The notes: generated from the letters alone by a model not told the origin. A stretch of 64,000 nt of DNA from Mesorhizobium sp. B2-4-3 (GCF_006442815.1 NZ_VFVL01000009.1:62001-126000); one strand, 5' to 3'; positions 34,740 to 45,983 are shown, counted from the stretch's first letter. Program-made: numbers and translations.

Positions 34740-35795
34740 ATGTCAGACAAATCGCTCCGGGACATCGTCAACATGAAGACACGGCATTTCGACCGCATCG
34801 GCAATGGCGGCATCACCTTCACAGAGCTCGGCTTCGGCACCGCGCCGCTCGGCAATCTCTACCGCGCCATCTCCGACGAGGACGCCAATGCCACCTTGCA
34901 AGCGGCATGGGCGACCGGCTGCCGCTACTATGATACGGCGCCACTCTACGGCCTCGGCCTGTCTGAAACCCGCCTCAACCCCTTCCTGCGCGGCAGGAAG
35001 CGCGACGACTATGTGTTGTCGAGCAAGGTCGGCCGCATCATGCGCGTCTCCGCGCCGGACCAGCGCACCGGCATCGGCAAGTTCTTCGACACGCCGTCGC
35101 GCCGGGAAGTCTACGACTACAGCTATGACGGCGTCATGCGTTCCTTCGAGGCCTCGCTGGAGCGTCTGGGCGTCGACCGCATCGACATCCTCCTCGTCCA
35201 CGACGTCGACATCTTCACCCATGGCAGCAAGGAAGCCTCCGACGCCCGCATCGAGGAGTTCATGTCATCCGGCTATTACGGGCTGCTTTCGCTGCGCGAC
35301 CAAGGCGTCATCAAGGCCTTCGGCGGCGGCATCAACGAGTGGCAGGTCGCCCAAACCCTCGCCGAACGCGGCGACTTCGACCTGTTCCTGCTCGCCGGCC
35401 GCTACACGCTGCTCGAGCAGGACGCGCTTGCCAGTTTCCTGCCGCTTTGCCAGAAGCGCGGCATCGGCATCGTGCTGGGCGGCCCCTACAATTCCGGTGT
35501 GCTTGCGACCGGACCGAAGCCCGGAGCCTTCTACAATTACAGCGAGGCGCCGAAGGAGATCCTGGATCGCGTGGCGCGTATCGAAGCCGTCTGCAAGCGC
35601 CACGACGTGCGCCTGATCGAAGCGGCGCTGCAGTTCCCGCTGCAGCATCCTTCGGTGATGTCGGTGATCCCTGGCGGTCAGCGGCCGGCCGAGGTCGAAA
35701 GCAACCGGGCGCTGCTCGACACCAAAACACCTGCGGCGCTGTGGGCGGATTTGAAACAGGAAGGCCTGATGCGCGCCGACGCGCCGACGGTCTGA
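34740..35795 (+). CDS. Aldo/keto reductase, aldose/fucose dehydrogenase-like
   Basis: A 351-residue (beta/alpha)8 NAD(P)-dependent oxidoreductase. The active-site Asp and Tyr are in YYDTAPLYGLGLSE, Lys in VLSSKVGRIM and His in ILLVHDVDIF. The similarity is to D-threo-aldose 1-dehydrogenase (L-fucose dehydrogenase) and pyridoxal 4-dehydrogenase. Together with the FucU-like mutarotase this suggests oxidation of an aldose to a lactone. Start uncertain: ATG at 34740 (MSDKSLRD) or 34773 (MKTRHFDR). It is divergent from the SIS-creatininase pair. Confidence 0.85.
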   Translation: MSDKSLRDIVNMKTRHFDRIGNGGITFTELGFGTAPLGNLYRAISDEDANATLQAAWATGCRYYDTAPLYGLGLSETRLNPFLRGRKRDDYVLSSKVGRIMRVSAPDQRTGIGKFFDTPSRREVYDYSYDGVMRSFEASLERLGVDRIDILLVHDVDIFTHGSKEASDARIEEFMSSGYYGLLSLRDQGVIKAFGGGINEWQVAQTLAERGDFDLFLLAGRYTLLEQDALASFLPLCQKRGIGIVLGGPYNSGVLATGPKPGAFYNYSEAPKEILDRVARIEAVCKRHDVRLIEAALQFPLQHPSVMSVIPGGQRPAEVESNRALLDTKTPAALWADLKQEGLMRADAPTV

Positions 35796-35843
35796 TGCAT
35801 GTCGCGCAAAAGTGTGCAGCGGTTTTGCGATAACGACATGCAT
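35795..35843. repeat. Intergenic palindrome, family C
   Basis: Arms ATGCATGTCG and CGACATGCAT flank CGCAAAAGTGTGCAGCGG and a TTTTGCG complement. It begins at the last base of the aldo/keto reductase stop. A second copy is at 41514-41560. Confidence 0.75.
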
Positions 35844-35881
35844 GAAAACAAAGCCTTAAAGCTGCGAACAGCCGCAAAAAA

Positions 35882-35907
35882 GAAAAGCCGGGCAAGCCCG
35901 GCTTTTC
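35882..35907. terminator. Strong bidirectional terminator between the aldo/keto reductase and hupB
   Basis: GAAAAGCCGGG and CCCGGCTTTTC pair with a 4-base loop, with A-runs on one side and TTTTC on the other. It ends both the hupB transcript and the opposing one. Confidence 0.85.
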
Positions 35908-35927
35908 TGCTCTTAAAAGAAAAGGTC

Positions 35928-36200
35928 TTAGTTGACCGCGTCCTTGAGGCCCTTGCCGGCCGAAAACTTCGGCACGGTGCGCGCCGGAATCTTCACTTCC
36001 GCGCCGGTCTGCGGGTTGCGGCCGGTCGAAGCAGCGCGTTTTGACACGGTGAAATTTCCGAAGCCGACAAGCCGGACATCGCCGCCCTTCTTCAGTTCGC
36101 CAGTGATCACGGAGAACACCGCATCGACGGCGGACTGCGCATCAGCCTTCGAAATGCTTGCGGAGTCGGCGACGGCGGACACCAGTTCGTTCTTGTTCAT
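35928..36200 (-). CDS. hupB: Histone-like DNA-binding protein HU
   Basis: Nucleoid protein that bends DNA. The 90-residue protein has the HU signature GFGNFTVSKRAASTGRNPQT and the start MNKNELVSAVADSASISKAD. The ATG at 36200 follows GGAAGGGATTTTT. It lies downstream of lon on the same strand, the usual order in Alphaproteobacteria; a terminator (36341-36364) separates the two, so it probably has its own promoter in the 140 bases before it. Confidence 0.97.
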   Translation of the reverse strand: MNKNELVSAVADSASISKADAQSAVDAVFSVITGELKKGGDVRLVGFGNFTVSKRAASTGRNPQTGAEVKIPARTVPKFSAGKGLKDAVN

Positions 36201-36340
36201 AAAAATCCCTTCCATGAGAAAACCGGAACTTACGACTCATCCGGCAGGAAACGGACTTTAGAAAGAAGCGCTCCGGAACCCAAGCCAAAAACCGCGGAAT
36301 TCCGGGCTTTTCTCCATTTTTTCGTGGCTTTTTCACATGA

Positions 36341-36364
36341 AAAAGCCGGGCTCAAGGCCCGGCT
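36341..36364 (-). terminator. Rho-independent terminator of lon
   Basis: On the minus strand AGCCGGGC and GCCCGGCT pair around CTTGA and are followed by TTTT. It lies 32 bases past the lon stop. Confidence 0.85.
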
Positions 36365-36395
36365 CTCTCTTTGTGCGCTGCAATGTTAGCAAATA

Positions 36396-38807
36396 CTAAT
36401 GAGCAAGCGACTTTCCGGCATCGTCGCCGCTGTCGACCGGAGCCGGCGCATTGACCGGCTCGACCCACTCGATCGGCTCCGGCATCCTGGTCAGCGCGTG
36501 CGCGAGCACCTCGCCGACCCGCGAGACCGGGACGATCTCCATGCCGTTCTTCACATTGTCCGGAATCTCCGCCAGATCCTTGACGTTCTCTTCCGGGATC
36601 AGGACCTTCTTGATGCCGCCGCGCAACGCCGCGAGCAGCTTCTCCTTCAGGCCGCCAATCGGCAGAATGCGGCCGCGCAGCGTGATCTCGCCGGTCATCG
36701 CCACATCGGCTCGGACCGGGATACCCGTCAGCACCGACACGATGGCCGTGGCCATCGCCGCGCCTGCGGACGGGCCATCCTTCGGCGTGGCGCCCTCCGG
36801 CAAGTGCACGTGGATGTCGCGCTTGTCGAACAGCGGCGGCTCGATGCCGAAATCGATGGCGCGCGAGCGGACGTAGGACGCCGCCGCCGAGATCGATTCC
36901 TTCATCACGTCGCGCAAATTGCCGGTCACCGTCATGCGGCCCTTGCCGGGCATCATGACGCCTTCGACCGTCAGCAGCTCGCCGCCGACTTCCGTCCAGG
37001 CAAGACCCGTGACCACGCCGACCTGATCGTCGGCCTCGACCTGGCCGAAGCGGAAGCGCGGCACGCCGAGATAATCGGCGAGGTTGTCCGCCGTGATCTT
37101 CACCGTCTTCTTCTTCGTCCGCAGGATCTCGGTCACCGCCTTGCGCCCGAGCTTCATCAGCTCGCGCTCCAGGCTGCGCACGCCGGCTTCCCGCGTGTAG
37201 GTCTGGATGATGCCGCGGATCGCGTCCTCGCCGACCGAGAATTCGTTCGGCTGCAGGGCATGGTCGCGGATCACCTTGGGCATCAGGTGACGCTTGGCGA
37301 TCTCGATCTTCTCGTCCTCGGTGTAGCCGGCGATACGGATGATCTCCATGCGGTCCATCAGGGGCGCAGGGATGTTCAGCGTGTTCGCCGTCGTCACGAA
37401 CATCACGCTCGACAGGTCGTATTCGACCTCGAGGTAATGATCCATGAACGTCGAGTTCTGCTCGGGATCGAGCACCTCGAGCAGGGCCGAAGACGGATCG
37501 CCGCGGAAGTCCTGGCCCATCTTGTCGATCTCGTCGAGCAGGAAGAGCGGGTTGGACTTCTTGGCTTTCTTCATCGACTGGATGACCTTGCCGGGCATCG
37601 AGCCGATATAGGTCCGCCGGTGACCGCGGATCTCGGCCTCGTCACGCACGCCGCCGAGCGCCATGCGGATGAACTCGCGGCCGGTGGCCTTGGCGATCGA
37701 CTTGCCGAGCGAGGTCTTGCCGACACCGGGCGGTCCGACGAGGCACAGGATCGGCCCCTTCAGCTTCTTCTGCCGGCTCTGCACGGCCAGATACTCGACG
37801 ATGCGCTCCTTGACCTTGTCGAGGCCGAAATGATCGGTGTCGAGGACGTTCTGGGCGAAAGCCAGGTCCTGCTTGACCTTGGAGTTCTTGCCCCACGGGA
37901 TCGACAGCAGCCAGTCGAGATAGTTGCGCACCACCGTCGATTCAGCCGACATCGGCGACATCGAGCGCAGCTTCTTCAATTCGGCTTCCGCCTTCTCGCG
38001 GGCCTCCTTGGAGAGCTTGGTCTTCTTGATGCGCGCCTCGATCTCGGCGGCCTCGTCACGACCGTCTTCGCCCTCGCCGAGCTCCTTCTGGATCGCCTTC
38101 ATCTGCTCGTTGAGGTAGTACTCGCGCTGCGTCTTCTCCATCTGGCGCTTGACGCGCGAACGGATGCGCTTTTCCACCTGGAGCACTGAGATCTCGGCTT
38201 CCATGAAGCCCATCGCCTTCTCCAGACGCTCTTTGACGGAAAGCGTGGCGAGCATCTCCTGCTTCTCGGGGATCTTGATGGCGAGATGCGAGGCGACCGT
38301 ATCGGCGAGCTTGGAATAGTCGTCGATCTGGCTAGCGGCACCCACCACTTCGGGCGAGATCTTCTTGTTCAGCTTGACGTAATTCTCGAAGTCGGTGACG
38401 ACCGAGCGGGCAAGCGCCTCGATCTCGACTTCTTCCTCTTCCGGTTCGACGAGCGCGGTAGCGCGGGCCTCATGGAAATCGGCGCGGTCGGTGAACGAGA
38501 CGATCTTGGCGCGCGAGGCGCCCTCGACCAGAACCTTCACGGTGCCGTCGGGCAGCTTCAGGAGCTGCAGCACATTGGCGAGCGTGCCGATGTCGAAAAT
38601 CGCATCGGGCTCAGGATCGTCGTCGGCTGCATTCATCTGGGTGGCGAGCAGGATCTGCTTTTCCTGACCCATCACCTCTTCCAGCGCCTTGATCGACTTT
38701 TCACGGCCCACGAAGAGCGGAACGATCATATGCGGGAACACGACGATATCGCGCAGTGGGAGGACCGCGAAAACGCCGTCGCCGGAAGCCTTGGATATCT
38801 TGGCCAT
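36396..38807 (-). CDS. lon: ATP-dependent protease Lon
   Basis: Degrades misfolded and regulatory proteins. The 803-residue protein has an N-terminal substrate domain ([20 protein letters not shown]), the AAA+ Walker [16 protein letters not shown], Walker [10 protein letters not shown], and a C-terminal peptidase domain with the catalytic Ser in [12 protein letters not shown] and Lys in [13 protein letters not shown]. The ATG at 38807 gives MAKISKAS; upstream in-frame ATGs (38846, 38822) are possible. It has the normal order clpX, lon, hupB. Confidence 0.97.
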   Translation of the reverse strand: MAKISKASGDGVFAVLPLRDIVVFPHMIVPLFVGREKSIKALEEVMGQEKQILLATQMNAADDDPEPDAIFDIGTLANVLQLLKLPDGTVKVLVEGASRAKIVSFTDRADFHEARATALVEPEEEEVEIEALARSVVTDFENYVKLNKKISPEVVGAASQIDDYSKLADTVASHLAIKIPEKQEMLATLSVKERLEKAMGFMEAEISVLQVEKRIRSRVKRQMEKTQREYYLNEQMKAIQKELGEGEDGRDEAAEIEARIKKTKLSKEAREKAEAELKKLRSMSPMSAESTVVRNYLDWLLSIPWGKNSKVKQDLAFAQNVLDTDHFGLDKVKERIVEYLAVQSRQKKLKGPILCLVGPPGVGKTSLGKSIAKATGREFIRMALGGVRDEAEIRGHRRTYIGSMPGKVIQSMKKAKKSNPLFLLDEIDKMGQDFRGDPSSALLEVLDPEQNSTFMDHYLEVEYDLSSVMFVTTANTLNIPAPLMDRMEIIRIAGYTEDEKIEIAKRHLMPKVIRDHALQPNEFSVGEDAIRGIIQTYTREAGVRSLERELMKLGRKAVTEILRTKKKTVKITADNLADYLGVPRFRFGQVEADDQVGVVTGLAWTEVGGELLTVEGVMMPGKGRMTVTGNLRDVMKESISAAASYVRSRAIDFGIEPPLFDKRDIHVHLPEGATPKDGPSAGAAMATAIVSVLTGIPVRADVAMTGEITLRGRILPIGGLKEKLLAALRGGIKKVLIPEENVKDLAEIPDNVKNGMEIVPVSRVGEVLAHALTRMPEPIEWVEPVNAPAPVDSGDDAGKSLAH

Positions 38808-39027
38808 TGTCCAACCTTTCATGTCGCGGCCCCTTATTTTAGCCAACCGCGAATCTCATATTAACGACCGAGCGTCGTTCCGCCTACCACCGTTTGTGAC
38901 GGGAGTTTTACAGCACAGAATTCGGCGCCTCGGCCTTCTGCTGTTAGGTGGATGTAGCCGGGGCAAAGATCAAGGGTTAACACGGTCGCTCGACCCGTTC
39001 CATCGCATGCCTTCCCGCCTTTCACAG

Positions 39028-39053
39028 CAAAACGGCGCCACGCGGGCGCCGTT
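39028..39053 (-). terminator. Rho-independent terminator of clpX
   Basis: On the minus strand AACGGCGCC and GGCGCCGTT pair and are followed by TTTGCT. It lies 30 bases after the clpX stop. The remaining lon-clpX gap (38808-39027) should contain the lon promoter; no clear heat-shock sigma box was found. Confidence 0.8.
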
Positions 39054-39082
39054 CCATGAAAATTATGGGGTCAAACGCCATT

Positions 39083-40357
<1,275 letters not shown>

Positions 40358-40648
40358 TTTTCTGTCCTTTCACCGACGCCCGCCGGTGGTCTGGCTTTGA
40401 GTGACGTCTCACCAATCTATCGCGGGAATCCGCCACCGCCAGTGTCCCGGCTCACACAGCGCATTCCTTACGAAACACAAATCAGAAAACGCGGCAATGA
40501 TTCGCAGCAACCCCACGCAAAGCTAAGCCGTCGAAAATCAACATAGCCTTAACGTAGGCAATCCCAACGCCTGAGGGAACAGCCAAATGTGGCCGAAATG
40601 CCGCAAGACGCGCCAAAACCGCGTTATGCTGCCATTCGCCGTCGAGGG

Positions 40649-41284
40649 TCAGGCGGAAGCCGTGGCTGTCTCGACGGCTTCGCGGCTGGAAATGACCTTG
40701 TCGATCAGACCGAAGTCCTTGGCCTCGTCCGCGGTCATGAAATGGTCGCGGTCGAGCGTCTTCTCGATCTCGTCATAGCTCTTGCCGGTATGCTTGACAT
40801 AGACCTCGTTCAAGCGGCGCTTCAGCTTGATGATGTCCTGCGCATGACGTTCGATGTCCGAAGCCTGGCCCTGGAAGCCGCCGGACGGCTGATGGACCAT
40901 GATCCGGGCGTTCGGCGTGGCAAAACGCATGTCCTTGTGGCCGGCGGTCAGAAGCAGCGAACCCATCGAGGCGGCCTGGCCGATGCAGAGCGTCGACACC
41001 GCCGGCTTGATGAACTGCATGGTGTCGTAGATCGCCATGCCCGAGGTGACGACGCCGCCCGGCGAGTTGATATAGAGGTTTATTTCCTTCTTGGGGTTTT
41101 CCGCCTCGAGGAACAAAAGCTGTGCACAAACCAGCGTTGCCATCCCGTCCTCGACCGGACCGGTGATGAAGATGATGCGTTCCTTCAAGAGGCGCGAGAA
41201 AATGTCGTAGGCACGCTCGCCGCGATTGGTCTGCTCGACCACCATCGGAACGAGGTTCATGTAGGTTTCAACGGGGTTCTTCAT
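40649..41284 (-). CDS. clpP: ATP-dependent Clp protease proteolytic subunit
   Basis: Serine protease that forms the degradation chamber used by ClpX and ClpA. The 211-residue protein has the catalytic triad Ser106 ([11 protein letters not shown]), His131 (IMVHQPSGG) and Asp180 (LDRDHFM). The ATG follows AAGGGTAGTCC. Confidence 0.98.
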   Translation of the reverse strand: MKNPVETYMNLVPMVVEQTNRGERAYDIFSRLLKERIIFITGPVEDGMATLVCAQLLFLEAENPKKEINLYINSPGGVVTSGMAIYDTMQFIKPAVSTLCIGQAASMGSLLLTAGHKDMRFATPNARIMVHQPSGGFQGQASDIERHAQDIIKLKRRLNEVYVKHTGKSYDEIEKTLDRDHFMTADEAKDFGLIDKVISSREAVETATASA

Positions 41285-41364
41285 GGACTACCCTTGTTGG
41301 AGATGGATTCCGGCGCCTCGATATACCAGCAATCGCGCGGAATCGTTCTGGATCGGTTACGACC

Positions 41365-41394
41365 TAAATAGGATGCCGGCTCACCCTAGCGCAA
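41365..41394 (-). promoter_or_regulatory. Candidate clpP promoter
   Basis: On the minus strand TTGCGC (41389-41394) and TATTTA (41365-41370) are spaced by 18 bases, about 80 bases before the clpP start. The same stretch contains CTTG and CCTATTT, which resemble an alphaproteobacterial heat-shock promoter, but with a 19-base spacing. Confidence 0.4.
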
Positions 41395-41513
41395 GGCCGC
41401 CTCTCCTAGCCACCTGGTTAAGTCAAGTAAAGCGCGGCAAGCCCGCAAAGCACGGGCGGCTTGCCCCCGTGAGGTGGGCCCGGTCCAGCCTGGCGACCAA
41501 ATCCATTCGCTAA

Positions 41514-41560
41514 TGCATGTCGCCCAGAAGTGTGCAGCGGTTCTGGGATAACGACATGCA
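41514..41560. repeat. Intergenic palindrome, family C
   Basis: Arms TGCATGTCG and CGACATGCA, inside CCCAGAAGTGTGCAGCGG and TTCTGGG. Second copy of the element at 35795-35843. The rest of the 41285-41722 gap holds the clpP promoter and no visible gene. Confidence 0.75.
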
Positions 41561-41722
41561 GCAAAACAAAGACTTAAAGCGCGTCGCCTCAGCGCGACGC
41601 GCTTTAGGTAGCAATTCCTTAACCGCACCGCTTAACGAAAAGCCTTGAAATCGCTGTCCGCCCCCGGAGCTTCCGCTACAGTCCTGCGTTGTGAAGGCGT
41701 CCTTTTTCAACGGGGGAATGTC

Positions 41723-42304
41723 ATGATCCGCAAAAGCTCCGCATCGCTGGCGGCAGTCGCGATGCTTGCCAGCGCCTGTGAAACCGCAGCCGGCGGCCGC
41801 GCGCTCGAATGCTATGAGGCGATCCACAGGCCGGCGCTCTACAACACCGTTTACGAGGATGTGATGGTGAGCCCCGGCGGACAGGTGGTCGATTACGACG
41901 CGCCGACCTACGGCACCTACCAAAGCGTGGACCAGATCGCGCCGGCGCGCGTCACCTACGAGACGGTGCCTGCGGTGACACGCACAGTCTACCACACGGT
42001 CAAGGTCGACGATGGCGGTTATGCCTGGGAGTGGCGCATCATCCACGGCCGCAAGGTGCTGTGCAAGGTGTGGCGCAAGGCCCGCTATGCGCGCGTCGCC
42101 GAAACGGTCGTGATCCAGCCGGAGCGCGTCCGGCGCGTCGTTCAGCCGGCGGAATATGAAGCGGTTGCCCACGAAGTGTTGGTGCGGCCGCAACAAGTCC
42201 GCATCCGGGAAATCCAGCCTTCGTACGGGACGGTGGCGCGCCGGGTGATGGTGCGGGAAGGCTCGACCCGTTGGCGGCGGGTTCCCCAGCATTGCCAGGA
42301 TTAG
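41723..42304 (+). CDS. Putative lipoprotein with repeated V/Y/P pattern
   Basis: A 193-residue exported protein of unknown function. The signal peptide ends in MLASAC, an imperfect lipobox, so it may be a lipoprotein. The mature part contains several loosely repeated stretches, for example YETVPAVTRTVYHTVKV, QPERVRRVVQPAEYEAV and YGTVARRVMV, giving a beta-rich, positively charged protein. A strong GGGGGAA site precedes the ATG at 41723. It stands alone between clpP and DUF3126. Confidence 0.78.
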   Translation: MIRKSSASLAAVAMLASACETAAGGRALECYEAIHRPALYNTVYEDVMVSPGGQVVDYDAPTYGTYQSVDQIAPARVTYETVPAVTRTVYHTVKVDDGGYAWEWRIIHGRKVLCKVWRKARYARVAETVVIQPERVRRVVQPAEYEAVAHEVLVRPQQVRIREIQPSYGTVARRVMVREGSTRWRRVPQHCQD

Positions 42305-42373
42305 GCGATACTCGCCGGCGGGTTGCAGTCGGCCGGGCAGCGTTGCCGCGCCCCGGCCAGAGCCGTTGCTGGC

Positions 42374-42577
42374 TTAGGCCAGGTCGATGTCGAGTATCGC
42401 CATCGAGAAATTGTAGTCGCCGTCGTCCTCGTCCTTGAAGACGATGCCGAGGAATTCGTCGCCGACATAGACTTCGGCCGAGTCTTCCTTGCGCGGACGC
42501 GCCTTGACCTGCAGCTTGGGGTTCTGGAAGACGCGCTTGAAATAGGCGTCCAGCTTTCTGATTTCGTCAGGCTTCAA
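42374..42577 (-). CDS. DUF3126 family protein
   Basis: A 67-residue conserved alphaproteobacterial protein of unknown function (KPDEIRKLDAYFKRVFQNPK at the start, then the acidic FKDEDDGDYNFSMAILD). It begins with TTG at 42577, six bases after a clean GGAG; no ATG or GTG gives the conserved N-terminus. The next gene upstream on this strand is cysE, 150 bases away. Confidence 0.85.
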   Translation of the reverse strand: MKPDEIRKLDAYFKRVFQNPKLQVKARPRKEDSAEVYVGDEFLGIVFKDEDDGDYNFSMAILDIDLA

Positions 42578-42727
42578 AAGACTTCTCCGAAATGTCGGCT
42601 TAATTCATGGGAACGCGCTTCTGACACGCCGACGATGGCGATGTAAAGGCAAGCCGGCAGGATAACACGTGACAACCGGCACCTGAAAACCGTAGCCGGA
42701 TTCCGGTCGCCAGGCGGGCTGACAGTC

Positions 42728-43576
42728 TCAAATGTCGAAGCTGACCACGTGGTCCATGCTCTGCGACGGCAGGAGCTGGTCCATCTGCCGCGAAGGCTGG
42801 TCGCAGCCGGTTTCCCCCACGACCCGCGCTGGCACGCCAGCGACCGTCTTGTTGTGCGGCACGGGCGACAGCACCACCGAGCCGGCGGCGATCTTGGAGC
42901 AATGACCGACCTCGATATTGCCGAGGATCTTGGCGCCTGCGCCGATCAGCACGCCGCGGCGGATCTTCGGATGACGGTCGCCATTGGCCTTGCCGGTGCC
43001 GCCCAGCGTCACCCCGTGCAGGATCGACACATCGTCCTCGATGACGGCCGTCTGGCCGACGACCAGGCCGGTGGCGTGGTCGAGGAAGATGCCCTTGCCG
43101 ATACGGGCGGCCGGATTGATATCGGTCTGGAACACCGAGGACGAACGGCTTTGAAGGTAGAGCGCGAAGTCCCTGCGACCCTGGTTCCACAGCCAATGCG
43201 CCAGCCGGTGCGTCTGGATCGCGTGAAAACCCTTGAAATAGAGAACCGGCATGATGAAGCGGTCGCAGGCCGGATCGCGGTCGTAATAGGCTTGGATGTC
43301 GACGCGAACCGTCGTGCTCCACTCCGGATCGTCGTCCAGCATCGCCTTGAAGGTCTGGCGGATGAGATCGGAACCGATGTCCTGATGCGCCAGCCGTTCG
43401 GCAAGCCGGTGGATCACCGCTTCTTCCAGGCTCTCCTGGTTGAGGATGGTCGAATAGAGGAACGCCGCGAGCAGCGGATCGCGGTTCACCGCCTCCATCG
43501 CCTCGTCGCGGATCGACCGCCAGATCGGATCGACCGGCTGCACCATGCTGGGACGGGCAATCGTAATGCTGTTCAT
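42728..43576 (-). CDS. cysE: Serine O-acetyltransferase
   Basis: Makes O-acetylserine from serine and acetyl-CoA, the committed step to cysteine. The 282-residue protein has the N-terminal helical SATase domain and the C-terminal left-handed beta helix, with GKGIFLDHATGLVVGQTAVI and GVTLGGTGKANGDRHPKI. GGAGAGCGTCG precedes the ATG. Cysteine from this pathway feeds the desulfurases of the suf operon. The product end QLLPSQSMDHVVSFDI carries the C-terminal tail that docks with CysK (terminal Ile). Confidence 0.95.
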   Translation of the reverse strand: MNSITIARPSMVQPVDPIWRSIRDEAMEAVNRDPLLAAFLYSTILNQESLEEAVIHRLAERLAHQDIGSDLIRQTFKAMLDDDPEWSTTVRVDIQAYYDRDPACDRFIMPVLYFKGFHAIQTHRLAHWLWNQGRRDFALYLQSRSSSVFQTDINPAARIGKGIFLDHATGLVVGQTAVIEDDVSILHGVTLGGTGKANGDRHPKIRRGVLIGAGAKILGNIEVGHCSKIAAGSVVLSPVPHNKTVAGVPARVVGETGCDQPSRQMDQLLPSQSMDHVVSFDI

Positions 43577-43697
43577 CGACGCTCTCCGGCCTTACTCATT
43601 CTGCGGCGGCACATATAGGCTAGATCATAGCACGGTTGAACTCAATTTTCCTTAGTGCTTTGTCAAATGGACATGGTTCACGCAGATTCAAGCGACG

Positions 43698-44306
43698 ATG
43701 GAAAGCGAACCCTTGATCGACGAAGCGCTGAAAAGCGAGCTTGCAGCGCTCTACCAGGCTGCGGATCGCCACTATCACGGCTTGGCTCACATCGAAGCGA
43801 TGCTGGCGCTGGCAAGCGAATACCGGCACCTTCTTGATGACCCGGAGGCCGTCGAAGCGGCGATCTGGTTCCACGACGCCATCTATGACAGCCGCGCCAA
43901 GGATAATGAGGCAAAAAGCGCCGAACTGGCCGAGAAAAGGCTCGCCGGGCGCGCCAACCCCCATCGCCTCGCTCGCATCGCTGCCATGATCAACGCCACC
44001 GCCACCCACCAGTTGCCGCCGTTCCGCGACGAGGACGCGCTCAACGATGCGGCGCTTTTGCTCGACATGGATCTGGCGATCCTAGGCGCCGGATCCGCGG
44101 TCTTCGATGCCTATGAGAAGGCGGTCCGGCTGGAATATGGCTGGGTGGAGGAGCCGATGTGGCGCGCCGGCCGAGCCGCCGTCCTCAAGAGCTTCTTGGC
44201 CCGCCAGCATATCTTCTATACGACGGAGTTCCGGGATCGGTTCGAGGCGCAGGCGAGGGAAAATCTCGGCCGTTCCCTGCAAGCCCTGCAAGACCAGCGC
44301 GGATAG
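43698..44306 (+). CDS. HD-superfamily metal-dependent hydrolase-like protein
   Basis: A 202-residue cytoplasmic protein. HYHGLAHIEAML and the HD pair in AIWFHDAIYD are typical of predicted HD-domain phosphohydrolases (COG4339 type), with further metal-site residues in ATATHQLPP and LLDMDLAILG. No substrate is known. The ATG at 43698 overlaps no other gene; it is divergent from cysE. Confidence 0.82.
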   Translation: MESEPLIDEALKSELAALYQAADRHYHGLAHIEAMLALASEYRHLLDDPEAVEAAIWFHDAIYDSRAKDNEAKSAELAEKRLAGRANPHRLARIAAMINATATHQLPPFRDEDALNDAALLLDMDLAILGAGSAVFDAYEKAVRLEYGWVEEPMWRAGRAAVLKSFLARQHIFYTTEFRDRFEAQARENLGRSLQALQDQRG

Positions 44307-44419
44307 GCCCATACTCCCGCTGGGCTTTGCTGTTGCCGTTTGTCTTGGTGCAAGATTTTCCATCATTTGCGTGAAATCGGCGCAAACGCCGGGGATTGGT
44401 TGAAGCCGCCCCCCCAACG

Positions 44420-44602
44420 TCGTCATTCTATGGCGGAGCAAGGAGCGAAGCGACGCGGCGCAGACCATAGAATCCATGCCGTGACTTGGAAGCGCCGCCA
44501 CAGTGCAGAATTTTGCTCCGTTGCACGCCTTGGCGAAGGTGACGGCATGGATTCTAGGGTCTTCGCGACGGAGCTTCGCTCCTGCTCCGCCCTAGAATGA
44601 CG
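44420..44602. repeat. 183-base imperfect inverted repeat
   Basis: Ends TCGTCATTCTA and TAGAATGACGA are perfect reverse complements. Inside are a second pair (TAGAATCCATGCCGT at 44468-44482 and ACGGCATGGATTCTA at 44542-44556) and GGCGGAGCA...GAGCGAAGC / GCTTCGCTC...TGCTCCGCC. The whole can fold into one long cruciform. It fills the gap between the HD gene and the GNAT gene. I see no gene in it. Confidence 0.85.
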
Positions 44603-44690
44603 ATCGCGATGGGCGTTTCGGCCAATCTCCAACGCGTGCCACCTGCCAACGCAAACAGAGCCTACCGGTCAAAATCCCATTGCTGTGCCA

Positions 44691-45191
44691 CTAATCCGGA
44701 AAGGTCTCGATTCTCTCGACGTAGGCTCTGAACCCCGCGCGCCCGTAAACCGACTGGGCAGCCGGATGATCATAGGTATCGGTGTGAAGCCAAAGCCTTT
44801 GCGGCCCGTGCGACCACGCCGCACGCAACGCCTGGTCGAGCAGGAACGGCCCCAATCGCTTTCCTTGAAAAGCCGGGGCCAGTCCGAAATGAGCGAGCTC
44901 GATAGCCGCTTCGCCGACATTGTTGAATTCGCAGAAGCCGGCGGCCTCGCCAGCGACACGCAGCACATGGATGTGCGTGGCGTCATCGGCGAGCAGCGTT
45001 TCGAGTTCCGCTTCCGGCAGGCGCAGACGCTGGTCCCATTGCACCGGCCCGCCGACCGCGCGGTAGAGATCGAGATAGCTTGAAAGACCGAGCCTCTCAC
45101 GCGCCACGATGGCGCCGGGCGAAGGTGACGCAAGCGGAGCGCCCTGAGGCGGCGCCTGCATCTCCATATAGGTGACGAGCAGATCGACCAT
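44691..45191 (-). CDS. GNAT family N-acetyltransferase
   Basis: A 166-residue acetyltransferase. The acetyl-CoA loop is in LAPAFQGKRLGPFLLDQAL, followed by LWLHTDTYDHPAAQSVYGRAGF, which is typical of the fold's end. Substrate unknown. The start is uncertain; later ATGs at 45167 or 45161 are possible. It is 24 bases after the alpha/beta hydrolase and probably in its operon. Confidence 0.85.
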   Translation of the reverse strand: MVDLLVTYMEMQAPPQGAPLASPSPGAIVARERLGLSSYLDLYRAVGGPVQWDQRLRLPEAELETLLADDATHIHVLRVAGEAAGFCEFNNVGEAAIELAHFGLAPAFQGKRLGPFLLDQALRAAWSHGPQRLWLHTDTYDHPAAQSVYGRAGFRAYVERIETFPD

Positions 45192-45215
45192 TGTGAGCCG
45201 AGGAGCGCCGCGCGC

Positions 45216-45983
45216 TTAAAGCGGGTTTTCGGCGTAGAACTCGAGCACGCGCTGCTTGAAGCTCTTGTCGCCGACGGCGAGCATGTGGTCGCGGCCCTCG
45301 ATGTGAAACGCCCTGGCATTGGGCATCAGCGCCGCAAGCTCGTCGGGCGAGCCGCCGATGTCGTCCTTCGTGCCGACCGCGATCAGGGTCGGCTGGGCGA
45401 TGCGCGCCATGTCGTCCTCGCTGAGCAACTCGCGCGACTTGGCGATGCAGGCCGCGAGCGCGCGCCGGTCGCTGCGCGTCTGGTCGGCGAAGGCGCGGAA
45501 CGAGCGGCCGCGCGGATGCGTGGTCTGCGAGGGGTCCTCCGCCAGCAGCGCAGCGGCGATCGGATCCCAGTCGCCGACGCCGTCGACCATGCCGATGCCC
45601 AAACCGCCGAACACCAGCGTCGCGACCTTCTCCGGATCGGAGAGCGCCAGGAAAGCCGAGACTCGCGCGCCCATCGAATAACCCATGACATGCGCGCGCT
45701 CGATACCGAGATTATTAAGCAGCGCGGCCGCATCGGACGCCATCTTGGCCGGCGTGTAATCGGCCTCGTCATAGCTCTTCGACGACGAGCCATGGCCGCG
45801 ATGATCGAAGGCGATCGCCCGGTAGCCGGCGTCGTTCAGCGTCTTGAACCAGCCCGGCGAGACCCAGTTGACGTAGTGGCTGGAGGCAAAGCCGTGGATC
45901 ATCAGCACCGGGTCGCCCTGCCCCGAGGCCGGCTGGCGATCGAGATAGGCGAGTTCGAAACCGTCATGGGAAAAGAACTGCAT
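45216..45983 (-). CDS. Alpha/beta hydrolase
   Basis: A 255-residue hydrolase of the epoxide hydrolase/esterase type. The oxyanion segment is MIHGFASSHYVNW, the nucleophile elbow GYSMGARVSAF, and the His lies in IEGRDHMLAVGD. It follows DUF192 by 15 bases and precedes the GNAT gene by 24, so the three form an operon. Substrate unknown. Confidence 0.87.
   Translation of the reverse strand: MQFFSHDGFELAYLDRQPASGQGDPVLMIHGFASSHYVNWVSPGWFKTLNDAGYRAIAFDHRGHGSSSKSYDEADYTPAKMASDAAALLNNLGIERAHVMGYSMGARVSAFLALSDPEKVATLVFGGLGIGMVDGVGDWDPIAAALLAEDPSQTTHPRGRSFRAFADQTRSDRRALAACIAKSRELLSEDDMARIAQPTLIAVGTKDDIGGSPDELAALMPNARAFHIEGRDHMLAVGDKSFKQRVLEFYAENPL

Noticed and set aside
41366..41395. Heat-shock (RpoH) promoter before clpP
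   Set aside because: CTTG and CCTATTT are present but 19 bases apart, wider than the usual 17; kept only as a weak general promoter.
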